Assembly: GCA_020072645.1 (NCBI GenBank)
Contig: JAIQGK010000012.1
Span: 62,001 to 126,000 of the forward strand
DNA length: 64,000 nucleotides
Direction of reading: 5' to 3'
Source of the DNA: Terriglobia bacterium
GTDB lineage: Bacteria > Acidobacteriota > Terriglobia > Terriglobales > Acidobacteriaceae
Shown here one piece after another: positions 42,596-50,062 of this stretch. The position numbers and the translations under genes were made by a program. The notes beneath the pieces were generated by a model. It was not told the origin of the DNA, did not search any database, and saw only the letters and a program-made list of their open reading frames with translations. Position 1 is the stretch's first letter. Each line of letters opens with the position of its first letter.

Positions 42596-43963
42596 ATGAA
42601 TACGGCTGTACAGTCCGCGGGTGTGCTGAACTTTGAAGACGCTTACGAGGTGGTGCGCGAGCATTGCCAACAGATCTTAAAGGCCGGGGGGCGCCCGAGC
42701 GAAGAAGTCTTGTTGATGCAGGCCGTAGGTCGGGTCTTGGCGGAGCCGATCACGGCTGATCGGGATTTTCCTCCGTTCCCAAGGGCCACGCGGGATGGTT
42801 TTGCCGTCCGGGCAGATGATTTGGCGCGCGGAGTAATACTTCTTCGCGTGGTGGGGCAGGTGAGGGCTGGCGACAGTTACGATCTTCCGCTGGATTCGGG
42901 CGAAGCCGTAGAAATCATGACTGGAGCGGCTGTCCCTGCGGGCTCTGATGCCGTAGTGATGGTGGAATACACGGAGCGCAAAAGCCGGGAAATCAGCCAC
43001 GAAGAGCGCGAAGGAACGCAAAAGGAATCGGAGAATCGCGGGAGCATCACGGACGACGATCATATTCTGGACATTGCAGGACATGCTGAACCAGAGACGG
43101 TAGAGAAGAGAACCGAAGACTTGGTCGAGATACAGCGCCCTGTGGTGGCGGGTGAAAACGTTGTGCCGGCCGGAGCAGAAGCCAAGGTAGGACAGGAGCT
43201 TTTACCATATGGCGTGCGCCTGGGATCGGCGCAGATTGCGTTGGCGGCCGCCGCGGGCAAAGCCAGTGTGAAGCTATATCGCAAGCCGAAAGTTGCGATT
43301 CTCTCCACCGGAGACGAACTGGTGGAGGTTGCGGAGAAGCCGGGGCCAAGCCAGATCCGCAACAGCAACAGCTATTCCCTGGCGGCTCTGGTGGCGGAAT
43401 GCGGCGGTGAGCCGGTGCAGCTACCCATTGCGCCGGACGAAGAGGGCAAGCTCACGGAGTTGATCCAGGAAGGGCTCAAGGCGGACATGCTTCTGCTGTC
43501 CGGTGGCGTTTCCATGGGAAAGTTTGATCTGGTGGAGCAGGCGCTCAAGGCTTTGGGAGCAAAGTTCTTTTTTACCGGAGCCTTGATTCAGCCGGGAAAG
43601 CCGGTGGTGTTTGGCGAGGTCGGAGCAGTTCCTTTCTTTGGGCTGCCGGGGAATCCTGTTTCAGTAATGGTAACGTTTGAGCTATTCGCGCGGCAGATGG
43701 TGGAAGCTCTTAGCGGCGCTGAGCCTGAGCGAATGAAGTCGGCCAAGGCGAAACTGAAGAAAGATTTCAAAACCAAAACAGGTCTAACAAGATTTCTGCC
43801 GGCGAGACTTGATGGCGCGTTAGACGATCCTGAAGTCGAAATGATGCCGTGGCAGGGATCCGGCGATATGCTGGCGGCGGCGCGGGCAAACTGCTATCTT
43901 GTGGTGCCCCCGGACAGGGAGAAGCTGGCGAAAGGCGAGATGGTAACGGTGGTGATGCGGTGA
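42596..43963 (+). CDS. moeA: Molybdopterin molybdenumtransferase MoeA with a 48-residue insertion
   Basis: Inserts molybdate into adenylated molybdopterin. The MoeA fold is clear: FPPFPRATRDGFAVRADD, GEAVEIMTGAAVPAGSDAVVMVEYTE, VAILSTGDELVE, LLLSGGVSMGKFD and FFGLPGNPVSVMVTFE. At 455 residues it is about 45 longer than E. coli MoeA. The excess lies between VEYTE (about 125) and EIQRPVVAGENVV, a charged Glu/Lys/Arg-rich block (about residues 128-176) that is partly encoded by a sequence resembling the intergenic repeat at 39774. The protein still looks in frame and complete. It opens the molybdenum-cofactor gene group. Confidence 0.95.
   Translation: MNTAVQSAGVLNFEDAYEVVREHCQQILKAGGRPSEEVLLMQAVGRVLAEPITADRDFPPFPRATRDGFAVRADDLARGVILLRVVGQVRAGDSYDLPLDSGEAVEIMTGAAVPAGSDAVVMVEYTERKSREISHEEREGTQKESENRGSITDDDHILDIAGHAEPETVEKRTEDLVEIQRPVVAGENVVPAGAEAKVGQELLPYGVRLGSAQIALAAAAGKASVKLYRKPKVAILSTGDELVEVAEKPGPSQIRNSNSYSLAALVAECGGEPVQLPIAPDEEGKLTELIQEGLKADMLLLSGGVSMGKFDLVEQALKALGAKFFFTGALIQPGKPVVFGEVGAVPFFGLPGNPVSVMVTFELFARQMVEALSGAEPERMKSAKAKLKKDFKTKTGLTRFLPARLDGALDDPEVEMMPWQGSGDMLAAARANCYLVVPPDREKLAKGEMVTVVMR
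42995..43026 (+). repeat. Copy of the dispersed AACCACAAAGG repeat inside moeA
   Basis: The segment GCCACGAAGAGCGCGAAGG continuing AACGCAAAAGGA aligns with the left arm at 39774-39802 over about 29 bases with roughly seven mismatches. It sits in the moeA region encoding the extra block, in frame (ISHEEREGTQKESE), so an intergenic repeat has apparently been domesticated into coding sequence. Confidence 0.5.
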
Positions 43964-44142
43964 GGTTTCAGGAGAGGACGAGCGTACCGGAGTTCCTCGT
44001 GAGAACTCCCTGATGCGGCATGGCAAAGGATACGTTGTCGGGGTCCTTCGACTTTACCTCGCTCCTTTCGTCGCGGAGTGCCGCTCAGGATGACAGGGTT
44101 GGACGGTGTCGTGAAGTAAAAGATTGTCGCAATGTAAATGTC

Positions 44143-44676
44143 ATGAGCAAAAAGACTTCAACTCGGGCAGATGATCGTAAACAATCGACTGGCAAGCTGT
44201 CGCACTATGACTCTGCCGGGCGCGCCAAGATGGTGGACGTGTCGGGGAAAACGGCCAGCCGTCGCGAAGCGGAAGCGTCTGCGTTTATTGAGATGTCGCA
44301 AGAAGTCCTCAAGGCTCTGCCGCAAAATCCCAAGGGAAATCCACTGGAAGTAGCCAGATTTGCCGGGATTGCGGCGGCTAAGCGAACGAGCGACTTGATA
44401 CCAATGTGCCATCCGCTGCCGCTCTCATTCATTGATGTGACCACTGAGGTGTGCGAAAATGGCGTTCAGGTCAACTCCAAAGCCGCCACAACCGCCCAGA
44501 CCGGAGTGGAGATGGAGGCGCTGATGGCAGCCACCGTCGCTGCGCTAACCGTATATGACATGTGCAAAGCCCTGGATAAAGGAATCGCCATCCGTGAAAT
44601 AGTTTTGCAGCGTAAATCAGGTGGAAAAAGCGGAGACTATCAGCGGAAGTCGTCCAGCCATCGCCTGAAGAAATAG
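44143..44676 (+). CDS. moaC: Cyclic pyranopterin monophosphate synthase MoaC
   Basis: Second half of the first molybdenum-cofactor step: closes the pyranopterin ring after MoaA. The core (about 25-165) has KMVDVSGKTASRREAEA, AKRTSDLIPMCHPLPLS, and TTAQTGVEMEALMAATVAALTVYDMCKA with the catalytic lysine in DMCKALDK. The basic Ser/Lys-rich tail is unusual but typical of related species. Start at ATG 44143; longer frames would translate a dispersed GCTCAGGATGACA-type repeat (about 44030-44095). Precedes the receiver gene by five bases. Confidence 0.95.
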   Translation: MSKKTSTRADDRKQSTGKLSHYDSAGRAKMVDVSGKTASRREAEASAFIEMSQEVLKALPQNPKGNPLEVARFAGIAAAKRTSDLIPMCHPLPLSFIDVTTEVCENGVQVNSKAATTAQTGVEMEALMAATVAALTVYDMCKALDKGIAIREIVLQRKSGGKSGDYQRKSSSHRLKK

Positions 44677-44681
44677 GTCTC

Positions 44682-45431
44682 ATGCCGAGCAATATTAAGG
44701 TCCTGCTGGTCGATGACAATCCCATGGTTTTGGAGATGTTGCGGCAGGCCCTTGCGCATTTTTCAACCGTACAGCCGATGACCGATGCCGCCGATGCGCT
44801 GCTGAAAGCCATTGAAGACAAGCCCGACCTGATCATTGCCGACTACGCCATGAACGGCATGGATGGCCGCCAGTTGCTGCAAAAGATCAAGAGCCGCAAC
44901 GCCAGCGCTGGGATTCCGGTGATCCTGATGGCCAGCAAGGTTGATATTAATGAGAAGCTCAAGACCGTCCAGGATACGGTGGAAGATTTTATTGAGAAGC
45001 CTTTTTTCCTGAAGGAAGCTGCGGCCCGAATCAAGAAGGTAGTGGACAAGATTTCTTTGGAGAAGATGGCGCGCGAAGCTCCGGGAGAATCTGTGCTGCG
45101 CGGAAGCCTGGCGCAGATGAACGTGCTGGACCTATTGCAGTCGCTGGATATGGGCCGCAAAACCTGCGCGCTCACGCTCACCAACAGCGGCGAGAAGTGC
45201 AAGATGTATTTCACTGAAGGGCAGATCAATCACGCCGTCTATGGCGATCTGAAAGGCGATCCTGCGGTGTACAAGGTGCTCACCTGGACTGCCGGAACTT
45301 TTGAGATTGACTTTGCCGGCAGCAGCAGCGAGCAGACGATTACCCAGTCGTCGCAAGGCATTTTGCTGGAAGGCCTGCGGCTGCTGGACGAAGCCAATCG
45401 CGACACCGAAGAAAACGTTCTGGAAGCTTAG
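44682..45431 (+). CDS. Response regulator receiver fused to DUF4388 (PATAN-like) domain
   Basis: N-terminal CheY-like receiver (about 5-125) with acidic pocket Asp11/Asp12, phosphoacceptor Asp54 (LIIADYAMNGMDG) and conserved Lys in IEKPFF. The DUF4388 domain (about 140-235: VLRGSLAQMNVLDLLQSLDMGRKTCALTL...GQINHAVYGDLKGDPAVYKVLTW) is a PATAN-type module of signalling proteins. There is no DNA-binding domain, so output is protein interaction. It lies between moaC and mog with gaps of five and three bases, so it is probably co-transcribed with molybdenum-cofactor genes. No sensor kinase is adjacent. Confidence 0.9.
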   Translation: MPSNIKVLLVDDNPMVLEMLRQALAHFSTVQPMTDAADALLKAIEDKPDLIIADYAMNGMDGRQLLQKIKSRNASAGIPVILMASKVDINEKLKTVQDTVEDFIEKPFFLKEAAARIKKVVDKISLEKMAREAPGESVLRGSLAQMNVLDLLQSLDMGRKTCALTLTNSGEKCKMYFTEGQINHAVYGDLKGDPAVYKVLTWTAGTFEIDFAGSSSEQTITQSSQGILLEGLRLLDEANRDTEENVLEA

Positions 45432-45434
45432 CCG

Positions 45435-45923
45435 GTGACCGCCGCATCCGCCAAAACCGCCGCCGTGCTGACCATCAGCGACTCGTCGTACATCGGGAAA
45501 CGTGAAGATGCATCCGGGCCGGCGATTGTGCGCGAACTTGAGGCCGCTGGCTTCAAGGTGATTCACACGTCTGTGCTGCCCGATGAAAAAGATGCGATTG
45601 CCGCGCGCCTGATCGAGTGCAGCGAACTTACGCGCCTGGTGGTGACAACCGGCGGAACAGGTATCGCCATGCGCGATGTCACTCCGGAAGGCACGCTTGC
45701 CGTGATTGAGCGACGGATCGTTGGCGTGGAAGAAAAGATGCGGCAGGAAGGCGCAAAGAAGACACCGTTTGCGGCGTTGAGTCGCGGGGTCTGCGGCGTG
45801 CGGGGAAGAACGCTGTTTCTCAACTTGCCCGGGAGTCCTTCAGCGGCGGTGGAATCATTGCAGGCAGTGATCGGAATCCTGCCGCACGCGCTGGAGCTGC
45901 TGGATGGGAAAACAGAGCATTAG
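45435..45923 (+). CDS. mog: Molybdopterin adenylyltransferase (Mog/MoaB family)
   Basis: Activates molybdopterin by adenylation before MoeA inserts molybdenum. 162 residues with VVTTGGTGIAMRDVTPEGT (substrate loop), TPFAALSRGVCGVRG and the NLPGSPSAAVESL motif shared with MoeA. The GTG start at 45435 lies three bases after the receiver stop. The family includes MoaB proteins of unknown role in some bacteria; position beside moeA and moaC supports Mog function. Confidence 0.9.
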   Translation: MTAASAKTAAVLTISDSSYIGKREDASGPAIVRELEAAGFKVIHTSVLPDEKDAIAARLIECSELTRLVVTTGGTGIAMRDVTPEGTLAVIERRIVGVEEKMRQEGAKKTPFAALSRGVCGVRGRTLFLNLPGSPSAAVESLQAVIGILPHALELLDGKTEH

Positions 45924-46011
45924 CGATCCGAAGTCCCGAGCGTCAGCGAGGGAACCCTATTTCCGGATTGAACTCGTGGGTAAAACGGTATCCGGCAAGC
46001 TGCATTGCATC

Positions 46012-46039
46012 AAAAAGGCAGGCTGATTAGGCCTGCCTT
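46012..46039 (-). terminator. Rho-independent terminator for carD
   Basis: The stem AAGGCAGGC (46015-46023) pairs with GCCTGCCTT (46031-46039). Read on the minus strand, the hairpin is followed by a T-run, as expected after the carD stop at 46106. It cannot serve mog, because the plus side has no T-run. Confidence 0.75.
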
Positions 46040-46105
46040 AAACGTCAATAATCTGTTGGTAGGGATCTCTCCCCTTCGGCAAGCTCAGGGTCGAGACTTC
46101 AGAAC

Positions 46106-46636
46106 CTAGGCGTCAGCCGTCACTTCAGGGAACTTCAGCTTGCTCTTGCTAAGCGCTTTGTTGAGCATGTCTTCGATTTCCACTTCTTCCACGTTCTTTG
46201 ACATGGCCAGTTCGGTCACCAGCAGATAGCGTGCGCGGTCCAGCATTTTCTTTTCGCGGAAGGAGAGCGGCTTGTCTTTGGCCAAAAGCAGAAGGCTTTT
46301 CAGCACCACGGCCACTTCCAGTAGCGAACCGGTACGCATTTTGTCGGAGTTTTCTTTGAAGCGGAACTTCCAGTCCGTATGGTTATCGCACTTGCCGTCG
46401 ACCAGGAAGGTGATAATCTTCATGACTTCACCATTCTTGACCACGGGGCGCAGTCCTACCATGCCAACATTGTTGAAAGGCACTTCCACTTTCAGGCTGC
46501 TGGCCTTGATTTTGAGAAGATAAAACTTGTGGACGTTCGGGCCTATTGTGCGGCTGCTGATCTGTTCTATTACCCCGACTCCATGATTCGGATAAACTAC
46601 CTTGTCGCCTATTGCAAAGTTCAGTTGACCATTCAT
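46106..46636 (-). CDS. carD: CarD family RNA-polymerase-binding regulator
   Basis: A 176-residue transcription factor that binds the RNA polymerase beta subunit and stabilises the open complex. N-terminal Tudor-like RID domain (FAIGDKVVYPNHGVGVIEQI ... FYLLKI) and a helical C-terminus (about 65-165: SLLEVAVVLKSLLLLAKDKPLSFREKKMLDRAR) with the DNA-contact region. This matches the CarD/CdnL group; the Mfd-type RID in this window is in mfd. It is divergent from greA, another polymerase factor. Confidence 0.92.
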   Translation of the reverse strand: MNGQLNFAIGDKVVYPNHGVGVIEQISSRTIGPNVHKFYLLKIKASSLKVEVPFNNVGMVGLRPVVKNGEVMKIITFLVDGKCDNHTDWKFRFKENSDKMRTGSLLEVAVVLKSLLLLAKDKPLSFREKKMLDRARYLLVTELAMSKNVEEVEIEDMLNKALSKSKLKFPEVTADA

Positions 46637-46857
46637 TGAACACCTAGATGGGACATATTGCGGGGGAACTCCAGACAGAAAACATTATAAACTTTTTAAC
46701 AACATTTAGCAACAATCATTCTGTTCAGCAGCTGCTTGGCCGGAAAAAAATCAGACGCGACCCCTTTTGGGCTGTTAACGTATTCAGGCTGAAAGGTTTA
46801 TAATGGGCCTTCGCAACCCGCCGATTTTGCGCCAGAGGGGAGTAATCTTCCGCTACT

Positions 46858-47331
46858 ATGCCGGAACATATCAAGAAGAAGCTGGAAGAAGAGATCCGAC
46901 TTCTGGAGCATGAGCTCACGCACGAGCTGCCCAAAGAGATCAAAAAGGCCGTTGCCATGGGCGACCTGAGCGAAAACGCCGAATACCACATGGCCAAGCA
47001 GCGCCAGGAGTTCGTAAACGCCCGTCTTGGACAGCTGAAAAAACGCATGTCTGAGCTCGCTCTGGTGAACCTTACCAACATCCCCAAGGACCGTGTCGCG
47101 TTTGGTTCCAAGGTAAAGGTTTTCGACAATACCAAGGAAGAAGAGATTGTTTATACTTTGGTAACGAGCGAGGAATCGGACGTGACCAAAGGGCTGATCT
47201 CCACAACTTCACCGATCGGAAAATCCCTGATGGGTAAAAAGGTAGGCGACATGGCCACCGTGGTTACCCCGAACGGCAAGCGCGAACTGGAGGTCCTGCA
47301 GTTGACCACCATTCACGACGAGGCTTCATGA
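46858..47331 (+). CDS. greA: Transcription elongation factor GreA family
   Basis: Rescues backtracked RNA polymerase by stimulating transcript cleavage. The N-terminal antiparallel coiled coil (about 1-75) has its acidic tip in GDLSENAEYHMAKQRQ. The C-terminal FKBP-like domain has KDRVAFGSKVKVFD...SPIGKSLMGKKVGDMATV. The 157-residue length is normal. The ATG is in the context CCGCTACTATG. The stop overlaps the next ATG by ATGA, so it is coupled with the phosphatidyltransferase gene. Confidence 0.95.
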   Translation: MPEHIKKKLEEEIRLLEHELTHELPKEIKKAVAMGDLSENAEYHMAKQRQEFVNARLGQLKKRMSELALVNLTNIPKDRVAFGSKVKVFDNTKEEEIVYTLVTSEESDVTKGLISTTSPIGKSLMGKKVGDMATVVTPNGKRELEVLQLTTIHDEAS

Positions 47332-48059
47332 CCTGGACCGGCGCTTTTGGACGAGCTTGCCGCGTTCTGCTGTACGCGATCGTTCGCGGCCTTGCGCTTA
47401 CCCGCATCTCCCCCAATGTGCTCACCTTTCTTGGACTGGTCATCAACACCATCGCCGCCATTCTTTTCGGCTACGCCAACACTTCAAACTATGGCCGGCT
47501 GTTTCCGTATGCCGGACTGGTGATCATCGGCGCCGGAATCTTTGACATGGTCGATGGCCGCGTTGCGCGCGCCACTGGACAGGTCACAACCTTCGGCGCG
47601 TTCTTTGATTCCGTCATCGACCGCTACAGTGACGTCGCGCTCTTCTTCGGACTGCTGGTTTTCTACGCCCGCGGCAATCATTTCTTTTATCTCGTGCTGG
47701 TCGCGTTCGTCATGGTCAGCTCCGTCATGGTCAGTTACACGCGCGCGCGCGCTGAATCGCTCATTGGTTCCTGCAAGGTCGGATTCATGGAGCGTCCTGA
47801 GCGCGTGGTGCTGGTCATTATCGGCGCGTTGTTTGCCCGTTTTGGGGCCATGGCGCCCGTGCTCTGGGTTCTGGCCGTGCTTTCCACCATCACCATCATT
47901 CACCGCATCGCATACACCTACCAGCAAACGCGCATCCTTGACGCCCAGGCCGCTGAGGCCGCCGCCCAACAGCAGGCCGTCGCCGCTTCCAAACCAGACG
48001 CCAACAAGCCCCAACCAGCAAAAGGCAAAGGCCCGCAGCAGATCCCGTCGTTCAACTAA
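47328..48059 (+). CDS. CDP-alcohol phosphatidyltransferase family membrane enzyme
   Basis: Integral membrane enzyme of phospholipid synthesis that joins a CDP-activated donor to an alcohol. The complete catalytic motif is present: DG-x2-AR-x8-G-x3-D-x3-D in DMVDGRVARATGQVTTFGAFFDSVID. There are about six membrane segments, with IGSCKVGFMERPERVVL a family-typical loop. The Gln/Ala/Lys-rich C-terminal tail is low-complexity. Which alcohol (glycerol-phosphate, inositol-phosphate or other) cannot be decided from sequence. Confidence 0.9.
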   Translation: MTWTGAFGRACRVLLYAIVRGLALTRISPNVLTFLGLVINTIAAILFGYANTSNYGRLFPYAGLVIIGAGIFDMVDGRVARATGQVTTFGAFFDSVIDRYSDVALFFGLLVFYARGNHFFYLVLVAFVMVSSVMVSYTRARAESLIGSCKVGFMERPERVVLVIIGALFARFGAMAPVLWVLAVLSTITIIHRIAYTYQQTRILDAQAAEAAAQQQAVAASKPDANKPQPAKGKGPQQIPSFN

Positions 48060-48237
48060 TTTGCCTTTTCCGATCTCGGGCGATGACGCGCGACTGCATC
48101 CTTACCGTGCGCGATCCTCCCGGCTTTCGTCCGCGTTCCATGGGACGCATTCTTAACGGCGGTCCTTCTGGGAGTCTCCCACCACGTTGCGGTCCGTCGC
48201 AGGCGCAGACGCGCACACGCGATTTAAGCAATGGTAA

Positions 48238-48560
48238 GTGGCAAGCGCCTCTGCGGAAAGCTATCAGGATCTCATCTCTGAAGCGTTGCACATTGCCGCC
48301 GCAATGGGCATGTCCCCGGTGGCAAAGTTTTTACTGGAAAAGGCGTTGACATCAATTGTCGCGGCTTCTTCGGCGCTCCTGGCCTGCACTGGGCCGCCAT
48401 CCATGGTTACAGCAGATGGTCGAGTTTCTGATCGGCCACGGCGCAGACTTCACTCTTCGTAACCAGCAATTCAACTCCACGGCGCTCGCCTGGGTGCTGG
48501 AAGGCAAGCAGACGGAGATCGCGGAACTGCTGCGGCTCGGGGGCGTAGAAAATAATGCAC
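48238..48560 (+). pseudogene. Ankyrin-repeat gene remnant with two frameshifts
   Basis: Ankyrin-type sequence in three frames. The first part reads LISEALHIAAAMGMSPVAKFLLEK. After one lost base near 48343 the sense continues in another frame as GVDINCRGFFGAPGLHWAAIHGYSR. After a second loss near 48413 it continues MVEFLIGHGADF...STALAWVLEGKQTEIAELLRLGG. One base restored at each site would make a continuous ankyrin series. No start with a plausible leader is seen in 48060-48237, where I find nothing else. Sequencing error is possible but two shifts in 80 bases favour decay. Confidence 0.65.
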
Positions 48561-48567
48561 ATGGGGG

Positions 48568-48598
48568 TTGGATATTCGAATGTATTACGTTGTATACT
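48568..48598 (+). promoter_or_regulatory. Putative promoter/operator of the toxin-antitoxin pair
   Basis: TATACT (48593-48598) is a good -10 with TTGGAT (48568-48573) 19 bases upstream as a weak -35. Only ten bases separate the -10 from the antitoxin ATG at 48609, so the transcript may be leaderless. The palindromes ATTCGAAT and GTATAC overlap the promoter and could be binding sites for the ribbon-helix-helix antitoxin. Confidence 0.45.
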
Positions 48599-48608
48599 TT
48601 GTATTGCC

Positions 48609-48854
48609 ATGAGTACAACAATTTTGACCCTTCGGCTGGATGCTGGTTTAAAGAAGCAGTTGGACAAGCTAGCTTCCTCTACTCAGCGCAGCCGATCGTT
48701 CCTGGCAGCCGAAGCCATTCGCGACTACATAGCGCTCAATGATTGGCAGATTGACGAGATCAAAAAGGCCGTCAAAGAGGCAGACAGCGGCGATTTTGCT
48801 GCCGAACGAGACGTGAAAAAGGTTATGAAGAAGTGGACCCGGAATGCGGGTTAG
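48609..48854 (+). CDS. Ribbon-helix-helix antitoxin
   Basis: 81 residues. The N-terminal TTILTLRLDAGLKKQLDKLASSTQRSRSFLAAEAIRDYI is a MetJ/Arc/CopG-type DNA-binding domain. The acidic/basic C-terminus (AERDVKKVMKKW) should wrap the toxin. ATG 48609 is chosen because it starts the beta strand. It overlaps the toxin gene by 11 bases, the usual arrangement. It should repress its own promoter. Confidence 0.88.
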   Translation: MSTTILTLRLDAGLKKQLDKLASSTQRSRSFLAAEAIRDYIALNDWQIDEIKKAVKEADSGDFAAERDVKKVMKKWTRNAG

Positions 48855-49140
48855 GTGGCTACGCGCGGCATTGGCGGAACTCGACGCTGAGGCGGAATAT
48901 ATCGCGCGCGACAATCCAAGGGCTGCAGCGAAGATCGTAGCTTCAATTGCCACGGCCGTGGATCGCCTTACCAGGCATCCTGCGATGGGCCGACCTGGCC
49001 GCGTTGCCGGAACGCGAGAGCTGGTCGTACCCAGCACTCCTTACATCATTCCCTATCGCGTCCGCGGTGACTCTGTTGAGGTTCTCCGTGTCTTCCACGC
49101 GGCACGTAAATGGCCCAGGAGCTTTGACGAGGCTGAATAG
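48844..49140 (+). CDS. RelE/ParE-family toxin
   Basis: 98 residues: VRWLRAALAELDAEAEYIARDNPRAA, RLTRHPAMGRPGRVAGTRELVVPSTPYIIPYRV and VEVLRVFHAARKWP form the RelE/ParE fold. The final RVFHAARKWP motif with Arg and His is typical of the ParE branch. Whether it targets gyrase or mRNA cannot be told. It pairs with the upstream antitoxin, overlapping by 11 bases. Confidence 0.88.
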   Translation: MRVRWLRAALAELDAEAEYIARDNPRAAAKIVASIATAVDRLTRHPAMGRPGRVAGTRELVVPSTPYIIPYRVRGDSVEVLRVFHAARKWPRSFDEAE

Positions 49141-49182
49141 AACTACCCCACGGCCTACCGGAGCGCTTGGCTCTAGCCTACC

Positions 49183-49251
49183 TTACGCCGCTGACAAGCT
49201 CCCTGACACCTACTTGGCTTCCAGCAAATCGAACGCCGGAATCACCGTCAT
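49183..49251 (-). pseudogene. Degenerate copy of the 3' end of the thymidylate-kinase-like gene
   Basis: Read on the minus strand, this stretch gives MTVIPAFDLLEAK, a stop, then VSGSLSAA and a stop. The adjacent intact gene has MTIIPALSLPDAK, about 20 more residues, then VSGSLSAA at its end. It looks like a tandem duplicate of the gene tail that lost the middle. It sits 110 bases from the matching stretch of the intact gene. Confidence 0.55.
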
Positions 49252-49292
49252 ACTAGAAAGTGATAGGGATCTCTCGCTGCGCTCGAGAGGGA

Positions 49293-50027
49293 TTACGCCG
49301 CTGACAAGCTTCCAGACACCAGATCCTTCGAGCGCCCCTGGGCTGCCAGTTCGCGTTCGGCGGCACGCAGCACGGCCGATTTGGCGTCCGGCAGGCTCAG
49401 AGCTGGGATTATGGTCATGGTCTTTAGGATCCCGGCCAGTTCATAGTAGGCGCGCCGGCACTTCTTCATGAAGTCCACAGGATACTCAGGCTTGCGCGCA
49501 TAGGCGGCGACCGGGTCAGCGTCGAGCAGGTAGGCGATATCTGGCCGGGGCACAAAGCCGTGGACAAACTTCACGAACGTCCTGCTCAGCGGGTTATGCA
49601 GGTTCAGGTTGGAAAGCTCGTCGTAAATATAGCGGTCCAGGATCACGATGTCCGCACCGCTCTTTTTGGCGCGGGCCACCACGCGGCAGAGGTGGATGGC
49701 GTCGAGAAGATAAAGGAAATGACGGGCCAGCGTAAGGTGCCAGCCGCGGACGTTTTTATCCCGGCGGTTTACCGGCTTGCCCGGAGCGCCAATGCCACGC
49801 TCACTCTTATAGACCTTATGGACGAAGCCCTCGCGGTATTTCACGCCGACGACCACGTTGTCCCAGAAGGCCAGCAACGTGGTCTTGAGTCCGGCGGCGT
49901 GCAGCGCTGAGCGCAGGCTCTCAATCTGCGTGGATTTACCTGAGCCATCCACGCCAGAGAAAGAGATGAGCAAGGGGGTGCTGAAAGTACTGGAAGCGCT
50001 ATGAGTCATTGGATTCGGCCCGTCCAT
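49293..50027 (-). CDS. Thymidylate-kinase-like P-loop kinase
   Basis: 244 residues with a P-loop SFSGVDGSGKSTQ (about 22-34), a middle DIVILDRYIYDELSNL segment like the DR(Y/S) motif of dTMP kinase, and RPDIAYLLDADPVAAYARKPEY. It lacks the full dTMP-kinase lid, and sits in a polysaccharide-type gene run, where such proteins often phosphorylate sugar-nucleotide or lipid-linked intermediates. It may therefore not be tmk. The start is 50027 or 50009 (MTHSASS); neither has a Shine-Dalgarno. Its tail is partly duplicated downstream. Confidence 0.8.
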   Translation of the reverse strand: MDGPNPMTHSASSTFSTPLLISFSGVDGSGKSTQIESLRSALHAAGLKTTLLAFWDNVVVGVKYREGFVHKVYKSERGIGAPGKPVNRRDKNVRGWHLTLARHFLYLLDAIHLCRVVARAKKSGADIVILDRYIYDELSNLNLHNPLSRTFVKFVHGFVPRPDIAYLLDADPVAAYARKPEYPVDFMKKCRRAYYELAGILKTMTIIPALSLPDAKSAVLRAAERELAAQGRSKDLVSGSLSAA

Positions 50028-50062
50028 ATCAGTTGTGCTGCATAAGCTCTTGCCGTTACAAA

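Noticed and set aside
44020-44142. Longer MoaC start upstream of 44143
   Set aside because: The extra residues come from a dispersed CCTTCGAC...GCTCAGGATGACA repeat and are unlike MoaC.
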